Under the pieces are notes generated by a model. That model saw only the letters and a list, made by a program, of their open reading frames with translations, was not told the DNA's origin and ran no database searches. 64,000 bases of DNA from Phragmites australis. Lineage: Eukaryota > Streptophyta > Magnoliopsida > Poales > Poaceae. Made by a program: the position numbers and the translations under genes. Shown one piece after another: positions 37,001 to 47,927 of the stretch (its first letter is position 1; every line of letters starts with the position of its first letter). The stretch covers positions 27,056,334 through 27,120,333 of the forward strand of contig NC_084933.1 in assembly GCF_958298935.1 (NCBI RefSeq), written 5' to 3'.

Positions 37001-38330
37001 GATCATCAGTCACTCAGTCCTATTTGTATTACTCGCAATGTCACTCCCACATGAGTCATTTGGAAAGAAGACTTGCACGTAATACATGTCTTCTCCAACA
37101 TCTGCAGGTGCAGGTCTTGCACTTGTGGTTACAATGACCACTGCAGTGTCGTGCTACTGCTGGGCCATGAAGAAAGGAAAGGTGGAAAGAAAGAGAGCCG
37201 AGTTATTCAGGAAGAATGGAGGCTTGCTACTGCAGCAGAAATTTTCAGCAATCACATCTCAACAGGAGGGCTTGTCAGCAAAGATATTTGGTGCAGAAGA
37301 GCTCAAAACTGCTACTGACAACTACAGTGAGAGTCGAATCCTTGGCCGAGGTGGACATGGTATAGTGTACAAGGGTATTCTTCCAGATAAAACAGTGGTC
37401 GCCATAAAGAAGTCCAAGGTGTTTGACGAGAGCCAGGTGGAGCAATTTGTCAATGAGATCACCATATTATCACAGATTGATCACCAAAATGTTGTCAAGC
37501 TTCTGGGGTGCTGTCTAGAAACACCAGTTCCATTGTTGGTTTATGAATTCATACCTAATGGAACACTCTTCCAGTACATCCACAACAGAAATGTGCCTCA
37601 CCCTCTAACATGGGAAGATAGCTTAAGGATAGCAGCAGAAATTGCAGAAGCACTTGCCTATCTGCACTCCACGTCTTCTATACCAATCATACACAGAGAC
37701 ATCAAATCAAGCAACATACTGTTGGATGAGAACTTCGTGGCCAAAATATCAGACTTCGGTGCATCAAGATCAGTCCCATTTGATCAAACTCATGTGACAA
37801 CTCTTATTCAAGGGACTATTGGATACCTTGATCCTGAATATTTCCAAAGCAGCCAACTCACTGAGAAGAGCGACGTTTACAGTTTCGGGGTAGTTCTTGC
37901 AGAGCTATTGACCAGGCAGAAACCTATTTCTGTAGCCAGGCCGGAAGAATCACGTAACTTGGCTATGTACCTGGTGATTCTGTTTAATGAAGCGCGCCTA
38001 CTTCAGGAGACAGAGCCACACATTTTGGCAGAAGCAGGTGAAGAGCAACTGTATGCCATTGCAGAGCTTTCAGTAAGGTGCTTAAATTTGAAGGGAGAAG
38101 AACGGCCTGCTATGAAGGAGGTGGCTTCAGTTTTAGATGGCCTGAGAAGGTCATTCACCATGGAGCAGACTATCAGAAGAAATGATGAGTCGGTACACAA
38201 AAATAATGAACAAGTGGAAGATCACCTTATACATGAGACCAGACCGATTTCCAACCAGAATTCTTCAGAAATAAGTGCACAGTGCAGCATGGAGGCTGAA
38301 ATCCTATCTTCTTCTCATATGCCAAGATGA
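34093..38330 (+). CDS. Wall-associated receptor-like kinase (WAK)
   Basis: Exons 34093-35047, 35805-35960, 36293-36316, 36437-36607 and 37108-38330 join in constant phase 1 with GT-AG introns, giving 842 residues. WAKs span the plasma membrane and bind pectin/oligogalacturonides outside. Order: N-terminal hydrophobic signal (about residues 18-34); GUB_WAK domain (from about 54; the YPFG motif is at 59-62); a Cys-rich WAK-associated region; EGF-CA repeat (exon 2, DINECRDPSRNN); second EGF-like repeat (exon 4); transmembrane helix (about 436-455); cytosolic Ser/Thr kinase with glycine loop GRGGHG, VAIKK lysine, HRDIKSSN catalytic loop, DFG and GTIGYLDPEY activation segment. All catalytic residues are present (an RD kinase). 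The start at 34093 was chosen because it precedes the signal peptide; an in-frame ATG at 33958 is an alternative. Confidence 0.85.
36293..36316 (+). other. 24-nt micro-exon in the WAK gene
   Basis: It is flanked by TGTAATGCAG and GTATAATAC, is phase-compatible and encodes only the linker GPPTQQPQ between the two EGF modules. Skipping it would keep the frame. Its use is inferred from phase and splice sites, not observed. Confidence 0.55.
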
Positions 38331-38670
38331 TGTTCCTATTACAGTAGACAGAAAATGTACAATATAATTATGAAGTTATTGTGTAGAACTGTTCAAACCA
38401 CTATTAGGTCACCACTCACCAGTAACTGCAGAGAAGTCTTCGCAGTCCCAACTCTGGGGTCAGATCCAATTATAGCATAAAGCCTTGAAATGGTACTGTT
38501 AAATTAGGTTCCTAGAATTTGGTTTTAAGTCAAGCCGTCCAAATCTGGCCACCATGTATCTGAATTCCGAAGTCATATAAGAATCTACATTGTCTAGTCA
38601 CACCTAATTAGTTAACGATCCAACTGTGGGTGTCCTCTTGTCATTTGTCACCCTTTAACCCAACAGAATC
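38331..38670. other. 3' flank of the WAK gene
   Basis: Likely 3' UTR and spacer. No feature recognised. Confidence 0.4.
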
Positions 38671-38672
38671 AA

Positions 38673-38939
38673 GCCCGGTTTGTTTCAGCTTTTGGCTAGC
38701 TTTTGCTTCTCAGAAGCTAAAAACTGAAACAAACATGATTCTAAAAAGTGAATTTTTAAAAAGTTGAAAAACTAGTTTATAATAAAATAAACTAAAAACT
38801 GAGAAACTAACTGAGATTGCATTTTCTAATTTTTGATGTGCTAAGAACCTAAAAAATCTTCGTAAAAACTAACAACCAAAAGGTAAAAGCCAGAAGCCAG
38901 CTTTCAGCAAAAGCCCAAAAGCCAGAATCCAAACAGCCC
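38673..38939. mobile_element. MITE-like element with imperfect TIRs
   Basis: The left end GCCCGGTTTGTTTCAGCTTT pairs loosely with the reverse complement of the right end, GGGCTGTTTGGATTCTGGCT. Both continue into CTTTTGGC/GGCTTTTGC blocks. The interior is AT-rich. No clear TSD was found. Sequence at 51470-51715 resembles its interior. Confidence 0.5.
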
Positions 38940-39633
38940 TGAATTGCCATCATGCAGCTTAAGGGGAAATCAAGGTGTTATGAGTTTTATGAACTGATTT
39001 ATGTCAGTCCAAGTCTGTAACTACCCCGTGAGGCTGAAATTTCATGTTATGAGTTTTAATGTTCCCGTCTAACACACGCATTTCATTTAAGCGTAAGAAG
39101 TTCACAGTGAACTGTTGCGATAGTGATCCTTTGATATTTGCTTTCATCACCAGTGCAGCAAGCACCATGTTACTCAGCAGAGAAGGCTGAAAGATTATTT
39201 TCCGAAGAGGAATGGCAAGTCAGCCATCCACTTGCCAAATCTTACTAACAGTTGGTGCCTACCGCCTAGTACTCTGTGTAACTGCAACTATATTTATTTT
39301 TTTAAAGGAAACTGCAATTAGCTATGACAGTCTCAATACGGCAACCTTACTGGGAATGGGTTGAATTTATATAGTTTGGTGCAAATTGCATTTCGCAAAA
39401 CCGTGGATGGAATTTATGCGAGTGAAGAACTGTAAAATGCCGATGGTCAGATTCAGAAACAAGCGTAAGTTTCTTATTTCTTTCTTAACGTTTGGTACAA
39501 TCCAAGTCGGTATCTTTAGCCGAATTGTTATGAGTTCTTAAACTATGAGTGGAACATAGAAAAAAACAACTGAACGGAGACTGGACAAATAACTCATTGA
39601 AAAACCCTGATATAACCATATTTCGGGAATTTA

Positions 39634-40087
39634 GGATGTGTTTAGTAGAGCTCCAAATCTAGGATCCGCGTTGGATCTGGGTGAAACCCTACCAAACGGG
39701 GTAGCTCCATATTTTCTTGGGGTAGTCTGATCTGTGTAGTTGATCTTCTCACAGTACAAATTTATAGAGTAGGTAAAAAGATGTTCCACAAAAGTCTGAT
39801 CTGTGGAGTTGGGGAAAAATAACCCACCATTACTATTGAGGTAATATCCATCGATCGTTCACACACTGCCTAGCTATCACCCCCGCCCTACGCTCGCTGC
39901 CTAACTACCCCCATGCCCTCAGCCCAGCTGCCCTCCCCCTAGTCGCCCTCCTCCGGCCGCCTTCCGCCCTTTGCCTTGTCGCCTAGGCGCCCTCTGTCTA
40001 GCACCAACTCCATTGGTTCAGCAGAGCTCCAGATCCATTGTGGATATGTGAAGTAGATACATAACTAGAGCTCTGCCAAACATAGCC
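39634..40087. mobile_element. Tourist-like MITE, TSD TTA
   Basis: TIRs GGATGTGTTTAGTAGAGCTC and, on the other strand, GGCTATGTTTGGCAGAGCTC agree at about 15 of 20 bases. TTA flanks both sides (39631-39633, 40088-40090). The 454-bp interior has no gene. TIR type and TSD are those of PIF/Harbinger-related MITEs. Confidence 0.75.
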
Positions 40088-40663
40088 TTAATTGATTGCT
40101 AAGCACAAGAGGAAGAGATTACTAAGATGGAACCAATAAGTTGGGAACAAGCTAAAACCATTTTTTTATCTTGGCTAAATAAACCATTTTTTATGACAGA
40201 GTTAGATGAGATTCCTGGGTGGGAGCAGAATGATCTTCATGCTTTCATCTTCAGCAATGCTATCACCATCAAGGCACGGACTTGATGATGTGTCAATACT
40301 CATCTCTTCTTGGCACATTGACTCCTGAAGCAGAGGCTGGCTCTTCTTGATCACATGTTGTTTTATCAGCCTTTTCATCGCTTCATGTTCAATTGCAATC
40401 TCTATCATCCTTGGCCTTTCTTCACCTTTCAACCTTAAGCATCGCAAAGCCAACTTTGCAACTATTTCAACATGTCTCATTCCAGCTTCCTCAGCTACTT
40501 CAGGATCTACAGTCTCCAACAACTGATTTTGATGGAATAACACACTAAAATGCAGTTCTAAGCTTCTCACCTCTTCCATTGTACCATCAGAAATAGGTTT
40601 CTTCCTTGTCAGTAGCTCGATAAGTACCACATCAAAGCTGTATACATTACTCTTCTCAGTCAG

Positions 40664-40739
40664 TTGCACCTTGAATCAGGGTCCATGTACCCTAGTGTCC
40701 CTTGCACCTTGAATCAGGGTCCATGTACCCTAGTGTCCC
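40664..40739 (-). repeat. 38-bp tandem duplication in the WAK pseudogene
   Basis: Two perfect copies of a 38-bp unit starting TTGCACCTTGAATCAGGG, at 40664 and 40702; a partial third start follows at 40740. The unit covers the GYMDP activation segment. Since 38 is not a multiple of three, the duplication itself shifts the frame. Confidence 0.95.
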
Positions 40740-43149
40740 TTGCACTAAGGTTGTCACATGGGTCTGATTGCACGGTACTGGTCTTGAGGCACAAAAAACG
40801 GATACCTTTGCGACGAAGCTCCTGTCAAGGAGTATGTTTGATGACTTGATATCTCCGTGAATTATCGGTATCTTTGTAGCTAAGTGTAAGTATGCACGTG
40901 CTGATGCAGTTTCACCTGCAATGCTTAGACGGTACACCGATGACATTGGAACTGATGTATTGTGAAGATAATGAAAAAGGGTCCCATTGGTAATGAATTC
41001 ATATACCAATAAGGGAACTTCTGTCTCAAGACAATATCCTAGTAGCTGGACCATATTCTCGTGGTTTACTTGTGAAAGGATGACCAGCTTATTGACGAAT
41101 TGTTCCATTTGGCTCCGATGAACTCGTTGTGCCTTCTTGATTTCCACAACCATTAGATTGGATAATATGCCTTTGTACACGGTCCCAAACCCCCCTCTAC
41201 CAATAATATTGTCATCACTGAAGTTGCTGGTTGCTTTGTCAAGGTCACTCGAGGTGAATATATGTAGTGGTGCCCTCTGAGAAAACACCTACTGCTTCAA
41301 CAGCAAGCCACCATTCTGCATAAAGTATCTGTCTTATCTTTGAAAGTTTCCTCTTCTTAACAAGCCAATGGGTCCAGAAACCAAGAATGAAGAGAAGCAC
41401 TAGCAGAGCTACAGAGGAGTAAAGTCACAGCATTGTTCACCGTCTCACAGAAAATACTGTTCACCGGTGACTTCCCTTCTTCAAGTCAGAGGATCCGATC
41501 CACATGAGACCAAACAGATATCAGACATGGATTGTGGTTGCCAACTAAAGTTCAAGAAACAAAAGCTAGCGACTGCAAGACCCGGAATTATAAGCATAAA
41601 AGAGTTTGTTACCTTGGCATCCATCAGGCCCTTGCAGGTACGGGTTCCCCTCAAACCCATGGGAGCAATTGCAGCAGTAACCAATTCCATTAGATGAGTT
41701 GTAGCAGTAGGTATTCTCCCGGCAGGCATATGATTGTTTTGCCTCCTCGCAGCTGCTGCCATCTATAAACCACTCAAGCGCAACAAGTTGGTATTGAGGA
41801 TTTGTATTATTTATGTTATTCAAGTCAACACTTGAGAACACAGACGAGTTTTGCTCCACGATGAAGGCCTCGCCGCATGGTGGAGTGTTGTTGTCCTTGT
41901 TGGATATACTCCAGCTTCTTTAAACTTTTCAGCACAGGTGCTTGGCCATTTACGATGTTATCTTTGGTAGAGCAAAAGGAAGCACAACCACCACTATACC
42001 CACTACTACCATTCAACACCATGGCCACCACATTACAACCCACAACTGTGAACTTGTTTCTTGTATCTGAGAATGTGAAGATAGTTCCCTCAAGGTTAAC
42101 GCTAGAGTTCCCATTACATTGCTTAGAATTAACACTAGCCAATGAGATGTTACCATCGAGCAATGAGATGTTAAGAATCCCAACACTTGTTTCCAATAGG
42201 CAGCACCGGACCACCAGCTTCACATGATATCTTGAACCCTCGGGACAAGAAGGTGCTCTCGCCAGTAATACCAAAAGGATAAGGAATGGAAATATTGGAG
42301 CACCTGGAGGTGCTTGGATACATAGGATGAACAAAGGGTGGAAGGAAGTGAAGATCATTGGTGAGGGAGTGATTTCGCACTCCCCTCCCCCTCTCCCCCC
42401 CCCCCCCTCCGCCGATGCTCACCCCGAGCCCAGCGTCCACCCTCCCCCTCTCAGGTGGCCACCTCTCCAGCCCCTATCCAGGTGACCTCCTCTTCCCTAT
42501 CTCCTCTAGCTCCCCCTTTCTGCCCTAGTGTGAACTTCATGGGTAGAACGAAGGTGCAGCGGTGGTTGCATGATTCGTCGTTGTTTTCGCATCCCTCCAT
42601 TGCTTTGTTTCGCAGCTCGGGCAAGCTCCTAGCGGAGTGCAAAGGGAAGAGAGTTCTTCCCAGTATGTCGTCCGGCCACCTGGTGCCGTCTTGCATCTCT
42701 GCCACCAGCGAGCCTGCCGTCCCCCCACCCCCTTCGGGTCGGTCAACCCCACCCTTCGGGTCAGTCAACCCCACCCTTCCCCTACGGTAACCGCTGGCAA
42801 GCCGAACGGTGTCCAAGATGTCAGATGAACGCTCATCACTGATCGTTGGTGCTTTAGGAGGTTGGTGGATGGTCCTGCGTGCATGCCTTCCCCGTCACCT
42901 AGGCGCAGCCAGCCACCCTCGATGGCCGGTGTCTGAACTATCTGTCATGGACGCATTGACGGGTAGCATGCTGTCTCCCTCCCTGGTGCTTTCGCTGCAG
43001 GGGCTTCCGCCACCACGCAAAGGATTGTAAATGCCCTCGAGCCAGCTCCTCCGGGTCTAATGGGTCCGACCGCCGCCATCAGATCCCTCAGCTCTCGCCA
43101 ACTGTCGCCTCCATGCTGTCTGGCTCAGCGGCTAGGGGCCTTACCCGCC

Positions 43150-44586
43150 CTTGAGACAGCAGTACTCTCGGTTGTCCACTCCCTCCAGTTCGGCGGTGTG
43201 GGGACCTACCCCACCTTCCCCCCTGGCGCCATTGGCCAACCCGTCTCTGCTGGATCACCTCGCACTTGGATTCAACATTGCTACCTCTCAGACCTCATCT
43301 CATGAGGTTGTTGTCCAAACCGATGCAGTGCCTGAGCGCTACGTTGTTCCTTGGTTGAATACCTTCTCCGCGAAGGAGGGTCATTTGCTGTGGGCGCTCC
43401 TGGCACATGCGGACTATGCCAGACATGATCTCCAGGCTTCTCAGTTGTCCGACTTCATCTCCGGCAGCATTGGCATTCTTGTTGAGGAGTTCACTGTCAA
43501 GCTTTTCTTCCCAGACAATTTTTTGATCATCTGCGCATCGCAATCCACTTAGGATGCCATCCTTGCTACCAGCGGACAGCCAGCGCATTCGACTGTGGTG
43601 TGGTTCTTCCGGTCGTGGACTCGTTTGTCCTATGCGTCTGCTAGAGTCTTTGGCTTCCGACTGGTCGTTGCCCTTCAAGGCGTCCAACCTCACACTTCGT
43701 CCGTTTCCACGACTCAGATCCTCCTAGGGCGCCACTGCTGGGATGAGTGGCTGGAGGACGACACTAACATGGCAGAGCGGGCAGACCTTGCCTCCTTCTA
43801 TGTAGTTGCTCGGTGTGACTCTCCTCAATACATCCCCAATGCGGTCACCATGGAGGTTACAGAGCCTGATTGTGCCATCCGCTACGAAGACCCTCTCACT
43901 CAGAGATCTTTGGCGACCTCCTGCCATACGTTATGGAGAAAATGATGCTCCGCTTCAACATCACCATCTGGCTTACATCCTTGGCTAAGTTTCAGCCTCT
44001 GTCCTCCTCCAGCAGTAACGGTGGTTTCGTTCCTTCTATCGATGGCGATAGAGACAGGCCTCTCGCCAGTGGCATGGGTCGGTATGGTATTTCGCATGCA
44101 AGGCAGATGTTGTTCTTGCCGTTGCCAAATTCAGCAACTAGTCATCCAGCTTCGGCCACAAGTGGATGTGGCCATGGTGTGCGTTGGGCGGATGGTGTTC
44201 TCCATCCTTCCTCGACGTCCATGCCTATCCTGTTTGGCTCCTTCTGCAGTGCAGCTAATGAGGGCAGGTTCCCTCACATGTCTCTGCCTGTGGGCACATC
44301 CAGCGAGCTGTCGCTGAGTGGGGTGCAGGACCCCATTGTGGATCCACTCAACAACCGTGACCTTATCTTTCCTAGGGAACATGACCCTATGGCTGAAGAG
44401 GCCCTGTCCAGTTTTAGGCTAGCCATCACTGCCAGGTTCCACATGTGGTGTCTCACAATGTCAAATTGGTGTACTCGAGGTGTAGAGGTAGTAAGGTACA
44501 CACATGAGGAGGAGGTCGCGGGTTTGATTCACATGGAACGTAAACTTGAAAATAATGTGAAAAAATGGCTTATAAGGCATATGTGA
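43150..44586 (+). pseudogene. LINE ORF1 remnant (DUF4283-like)
   Basis: Frames around 43430-43930 contain LLGRHCWDEWLEDD, DLASFYVVARCDSP and VTMEVTEPD. This resembles grass LINE/retroelement ORF1 proteins, in which a DUF4283-like RNA-binding region is followed by a 'P-x-x-I-P' segment and a zinc knuckle. Stops and frame changes (for example near 43553 and 43945) show it is inactive. I see no intact zinc knuckle. Confidence 0.5.
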
Positions 44587-44599
44587 TGGGCCTGCGTTG

Positions 44600-44893
44600 G
44601 GATGGCTCAGGTAAAAATGTTCATTGATTATTAGTGACTGGTCAAGATTACAACCCGTCATTAATGTTCAGTCAAAAGTGACCGGTCAAGATTACAACCT
44701 GTCATTAATGTTCAGTCAATAGTGATGAATCACGATTACGACCTGTCACTAATGACTGAATATTAGTGACGGATCATGGTTATGATCCGTTACTAATGAC
44801 CTATCATTAGTGACGCTGTAAGAGTGATGGGTACGGGACTTTTCACTAATGTCGGTTATCACCCGTCACTAATGACTTTTTTTTCACGTAGTG
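44600..44893. mobile_element. CACTA-like terminal segment inside the LINE
   Basis: It ends in TTTTTTTTCACGTAGTG (CACTACGTGAAAAAAAA on the other strand), a CACTA-type terminus. It is preceded by repeated subterminal motifs such as TTAGTGAC(G/T)G and CCCGTCACTAATGAC in both orientations. A 43-45-bp stretch repeats tandemly at about 44640-44720. No matching left terminus is found, so only one end of the element survives. Confidence 0.6.
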
Positions 44894-44897
44894 ATAT

Positions 44898-46072
44898 GTG
44901 CTTTCTTCAACTCCTATCCATATGATGCTCTCTATTTCGGTTCTACCATGGGTGATCAAGGAGGTGGACAAGAATCAGAAAGCCTTCCTTTGGGCTAGGG
45001 AGAATTCCTCCTCTGGCAACCGTAGTTCCCTGGCTTGGTCTACTGTTTGCAGTCTGCGGGAGTTCGATGGTCTGGGCATTGAAAATCTTAGGTTAGCTGG
45101 CTTTGCCCTGCGCTTGAGATGGATCTGGTGGCAGAGGTCCAACTCATCCAAGCCTTGGGTCACACTGCCAATGTACCATGAGAGGATTGTGGAGGCGTTG
45201 TTTGATGCATCAACCACCTTTATGGTTGGTAACGGTAAATCCACGTTGTTTTGGACGGATGCTTGGCTCAGTGGATCCTCCATTCATTTCTCGGCTCCCG
45301 ATCTCTTCCGGTGTGTTGCCGTGAGAGATTTGTGGAGAACAACAGTTGAGGTTGCTCTTTGCAACCGGCAATGGATCCGAGATATTGCCAGTCCGCTAAC
45401 TTTACCGGCTTTGTACCAATATCTGCAACTTTGGAGCCATTTGAAGTCCATCACCCTGAGCAACGAAGATGACCAGGTTGTTTGGAGATGGTCTCTTTTC
45501 GGTCAATACTCCGCAAGCTCGACATATCACCTTATGTTATAGGGATGCTATGGAGGACGTGGGCACCAACGAAGATCAAATTTTTCGGTTGGCTCGCACT
45601 TCACGGTAAGCTTTGGACGGCAGCACATAAGCGAAGGCATGGTCTGCAAAGTGACGATGCCTGCTCTCATTGCATGCAATTGCCAGAGACCACTGATCAT
45701 CTGTTTTTGCATTGCTATTTGGCCCGAGAAATTTGGTGGCGGGTCACGGGTGTCCACACTTCGTTTGCAGATACTACACTCCTCGATTGGTGGTCAAATA
45801 CTCGGGGGAGGGTGGCCTCGGACTTGTGGAAAGGGTTGGACTCCCTAACCCTGCTGGTCTGTTGGAGAATCTGGATACCGCGTAACGATGTGATCTTCAA
45901 GAACTGTTGTATCTCTTCGGACTCCTTGGTTGCTTTGATCTGGGAAGACGTCGATCGATGGTGCGGCGCCGAGGCGAAGCACCTAACCATTCTGAGAGAG
46001 AGGTTGCGGCTGTTTGGCTCAGTAACTTGGGTTTTCGACAATTCATTATGTTTCTTGTCTGCCTTTAGTTGA
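44898..46072 (+). pseudogene. LINE ORF2 C-terminus (zf-RVT region), frameshifted
   Basis: The first frame (44898-45542) shows the L1 post-RT pattern: PWVIKEVDKNQKAFLW, then GLGIENLRLAGFALRLRW and TLFWTDAWL. The second frame (about 45500-46072) has KIKFFGWLALHGKLWTA and the zinc-binding CSHC...HLFLHC motif. A frameshift near 45530 separates them. The endonuclease and RT palm motifs are absent. It is non-functional. Confidence 0.75.
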
Positions 46073-46439
46073 TCTTTACAGTGTAAATTCGTGTGCTTCT
46101 ACTGCGTTTCCTTTTTTCCTCTCTTGGTGCCCTACTATAAGGTTTGACCTCCCAATGTCATTATGTAATCTCGGATTTTTTTTCTTCTTAATACAAAGAT
46201 ATGTAATTCTCCTACGTATTCTAGAAAGAAAAAAACAAAGAGTGGAAAGAAGCATGTGAGGAGGAGGAACAACTGCAGGAGAAATGGGATAAGCATTTCC
46301 TTCTGTGTTCGTTGACAAGAGAAGATATGCCATGCAAAGAATACCGAAACACTCATTTATCAATTAAGACTGAAGGACTTAGATCATGGAAGTCGGAACT
46401 GGTTCATTTATTGGTCTCTAGCTAGCTGTGTTTGGACAA

Positions 46440-46640
46440 GTTTCTCGACAATTTAACAGGATGGAAGAAATAGGAGAAATGGGCAAAGCATTTTCTTGAG
46501 GATTGGTCGTTGTCTCATTGAGAAGAAAAGATAGGCCACAGAAAATACCTCAATAATTATTTATCAACTAACACTCCAATTCTTTAAAAGTCATATAAGA
46601 ACTGGCTCATTTTCCATCCAAAATGAAGTGACACATTTTC
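46440..46640 (-). pseudogene. Remnant of another WAK 5' end
   Basis: This stretch repeats, with divergence, the region at about 46265-46400 that encodes the signal peptide and 5' UTR of the WAK pseudogene (AGGAGAAATGGG(A/C)(T/A)AAGCATTT, then similar blocks ending AACTGG(T/C)TCATTT). The copies lie about 190 bp apart. It looks like a second WAK start that lost its body, or a local duplication. Confidence 0.5.
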
Positions 46641-47927
46641 CTTTTTGTCTTGACCTGGGTTGCTTTTTGGACAAGCTTATCAAGACTCGAAGTGGGGAGA
46701 CTAAATACAGAAACCACCACTTGTGTTCAAATATGTGAATTCCTTGTAATGGCTAGTATCCCTGGCAGCACACAGGACGCGGCTAGAGGTGGAACTCCAT
46801 GTTGAATTCCTTGTTCGTGCTTCTCATATGCCTCATTTTCTCCCACTAATTCTTTATAAAATAGTGGAGGGTCCTATCAATCTCTATTGATGAGTCATGT
46901 TAGGGCAACTCCAACCGGCTCCTTTCTTGGCCCCCTACCCGTAAAAAGAAGAGAAAACGCAAAAAATTGTCTCCAACCGACTCCCGTTACAGCCCCCAGT
47001 CCGTCGGGCATCCCTACTCCTCCCCTCTCCACCCCCACTCGGAGGGAAGCTCCCGGGACTCCCGATTCGACTGACCGGAGCAACCGCCGCCTCTCCCGCG
47101 CCCTCTCGGAGGTTTCATCGTGGAGGTGCGTTTTCCATCTCCTCCTTCCCCATGCTCCACCTCCCGCTGCCGCCCATCGTTGCCTCGATTTGGGCCGGCA
47201 GCCATGGCCACCGCGTCTGGTTCTCCCGCCGCCGCCCTGCACCGCGCCGGGCCAGATGTGGGCCGCTGCGCTCCCCACGCCCCCTGCCTGCCCTCCGCCA
47301 CAGAGAACCGGAGAGAGAGAGAGACCAACCTGGGAGAGGAGGTGGTCGGCCCCCGCCGTTGTGCCCTCGCGCGAGTGCAGCTCGGGCCGCCGGCCCGGTC
47401 GGCCGCCGCCCCTGTGCCATCTGCCGCGGTCGGGCGCCGCCCCCTGCGCCATCTGCCCCGGTCGGCCGCCAGCCCCTGCGCCATCCGTCGCGATCGGCCG
47501 CCGTCCCTTGCGCCATCCCCTCCTCGAGTTCCCTCCGCCCATCCGCACAGCACACCGAAGGGCCCTCTACCCGCCGCGGCGCACACCGGAGGGCACTGCC
47601 CCCTCAACCCCTTTGCGTCGGAGACCAGAGGGCGCCGCCCCCTCAGCCCTCTGCGCTGCACACCAAGGGCGTCGGCCCCTCCACCGTGTGCGCCCCCATC
47701 GGAGAGAGAGAGAGGGATTGGAGATTGGAGAGAGGGAGAGATGTGGGGGTTCATAGAAGAGTTGCGGTTGAGAGAAGAGCAGAGAGAAGAGAGCAGTTTA
47801 GATAGTTTTGTTGCAAATTCAGATAATTTTGTTGTTTTCAAATGCATATGATTTATGATAGCTGTGCATTTGTCACATGCTGTAATTTAATTGTTTTGCA
47901 TTGTGATGTTGTGATGCAGGGGTAGGA

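Larger units (their letters stand above)
42349..46233 (+). mobile_element. Degraded L1-type LINE, 19-bp target-site duplication
   Basis: Inserted into the WAK exon. The flanks 42330-42348 (AACAAAGGGTGGAAGGAAG) and 46234-46252 (AACAAAGAGTGGAAAGAAG) match at 17 of 19 bases. ORF1-like sequence (about 42540-44590) shows the plant DUF4283-type pattern in several frames. The ORF2 C-terminus (44898-46072) has the zf-RVT zinc-binding region. The 3' end TACAAAGATATGTAATTCTC, then an A-rich tail, is the usual end of plant L1 elements. The endonuclease and RT domains are missing; a CACTA terminus sits at that gap. Confidence 0.75.
40202..46296 (-). pseudogene. WAK receptor kinase pseudogene, split by a LINE
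   Basis: Read on the minus strand: signal peptide MLIPFLLQLFLLLTCFFPL (46296 to about 46240), then the LINE (42349-46233), then the GUB_WAK domain with NISIPYPFG (about 42300), EGF-like exon (to 41613), a transmembrane segment (about 41400) and the kinase (41288-40202). Lesions: the LINE, at least one frameshift near 42180, a frame break between membrane and kinase, HRD changed to HGD, DFG changed to VFC, and a 38-bp tandem duplication with an apparent small deletion in the activation segment. The kinase still aligns closely with the intact neighbour (LGYCLETEVPLLVYEFI). It lies tail to tail with that gene and arose by inverted duplication or rearrangement of a WAK cluster. Confidence 0.85.

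Noticed and set aside
46887..47851. Open frames up to 289 codons at the left end of the Harbinger element
   Set aside because: Overlapping Pro/Arg-rich frames in three phases and both strands across GC-rich leader DNA; the real ORF1 starts at 47928 and matches a known family.
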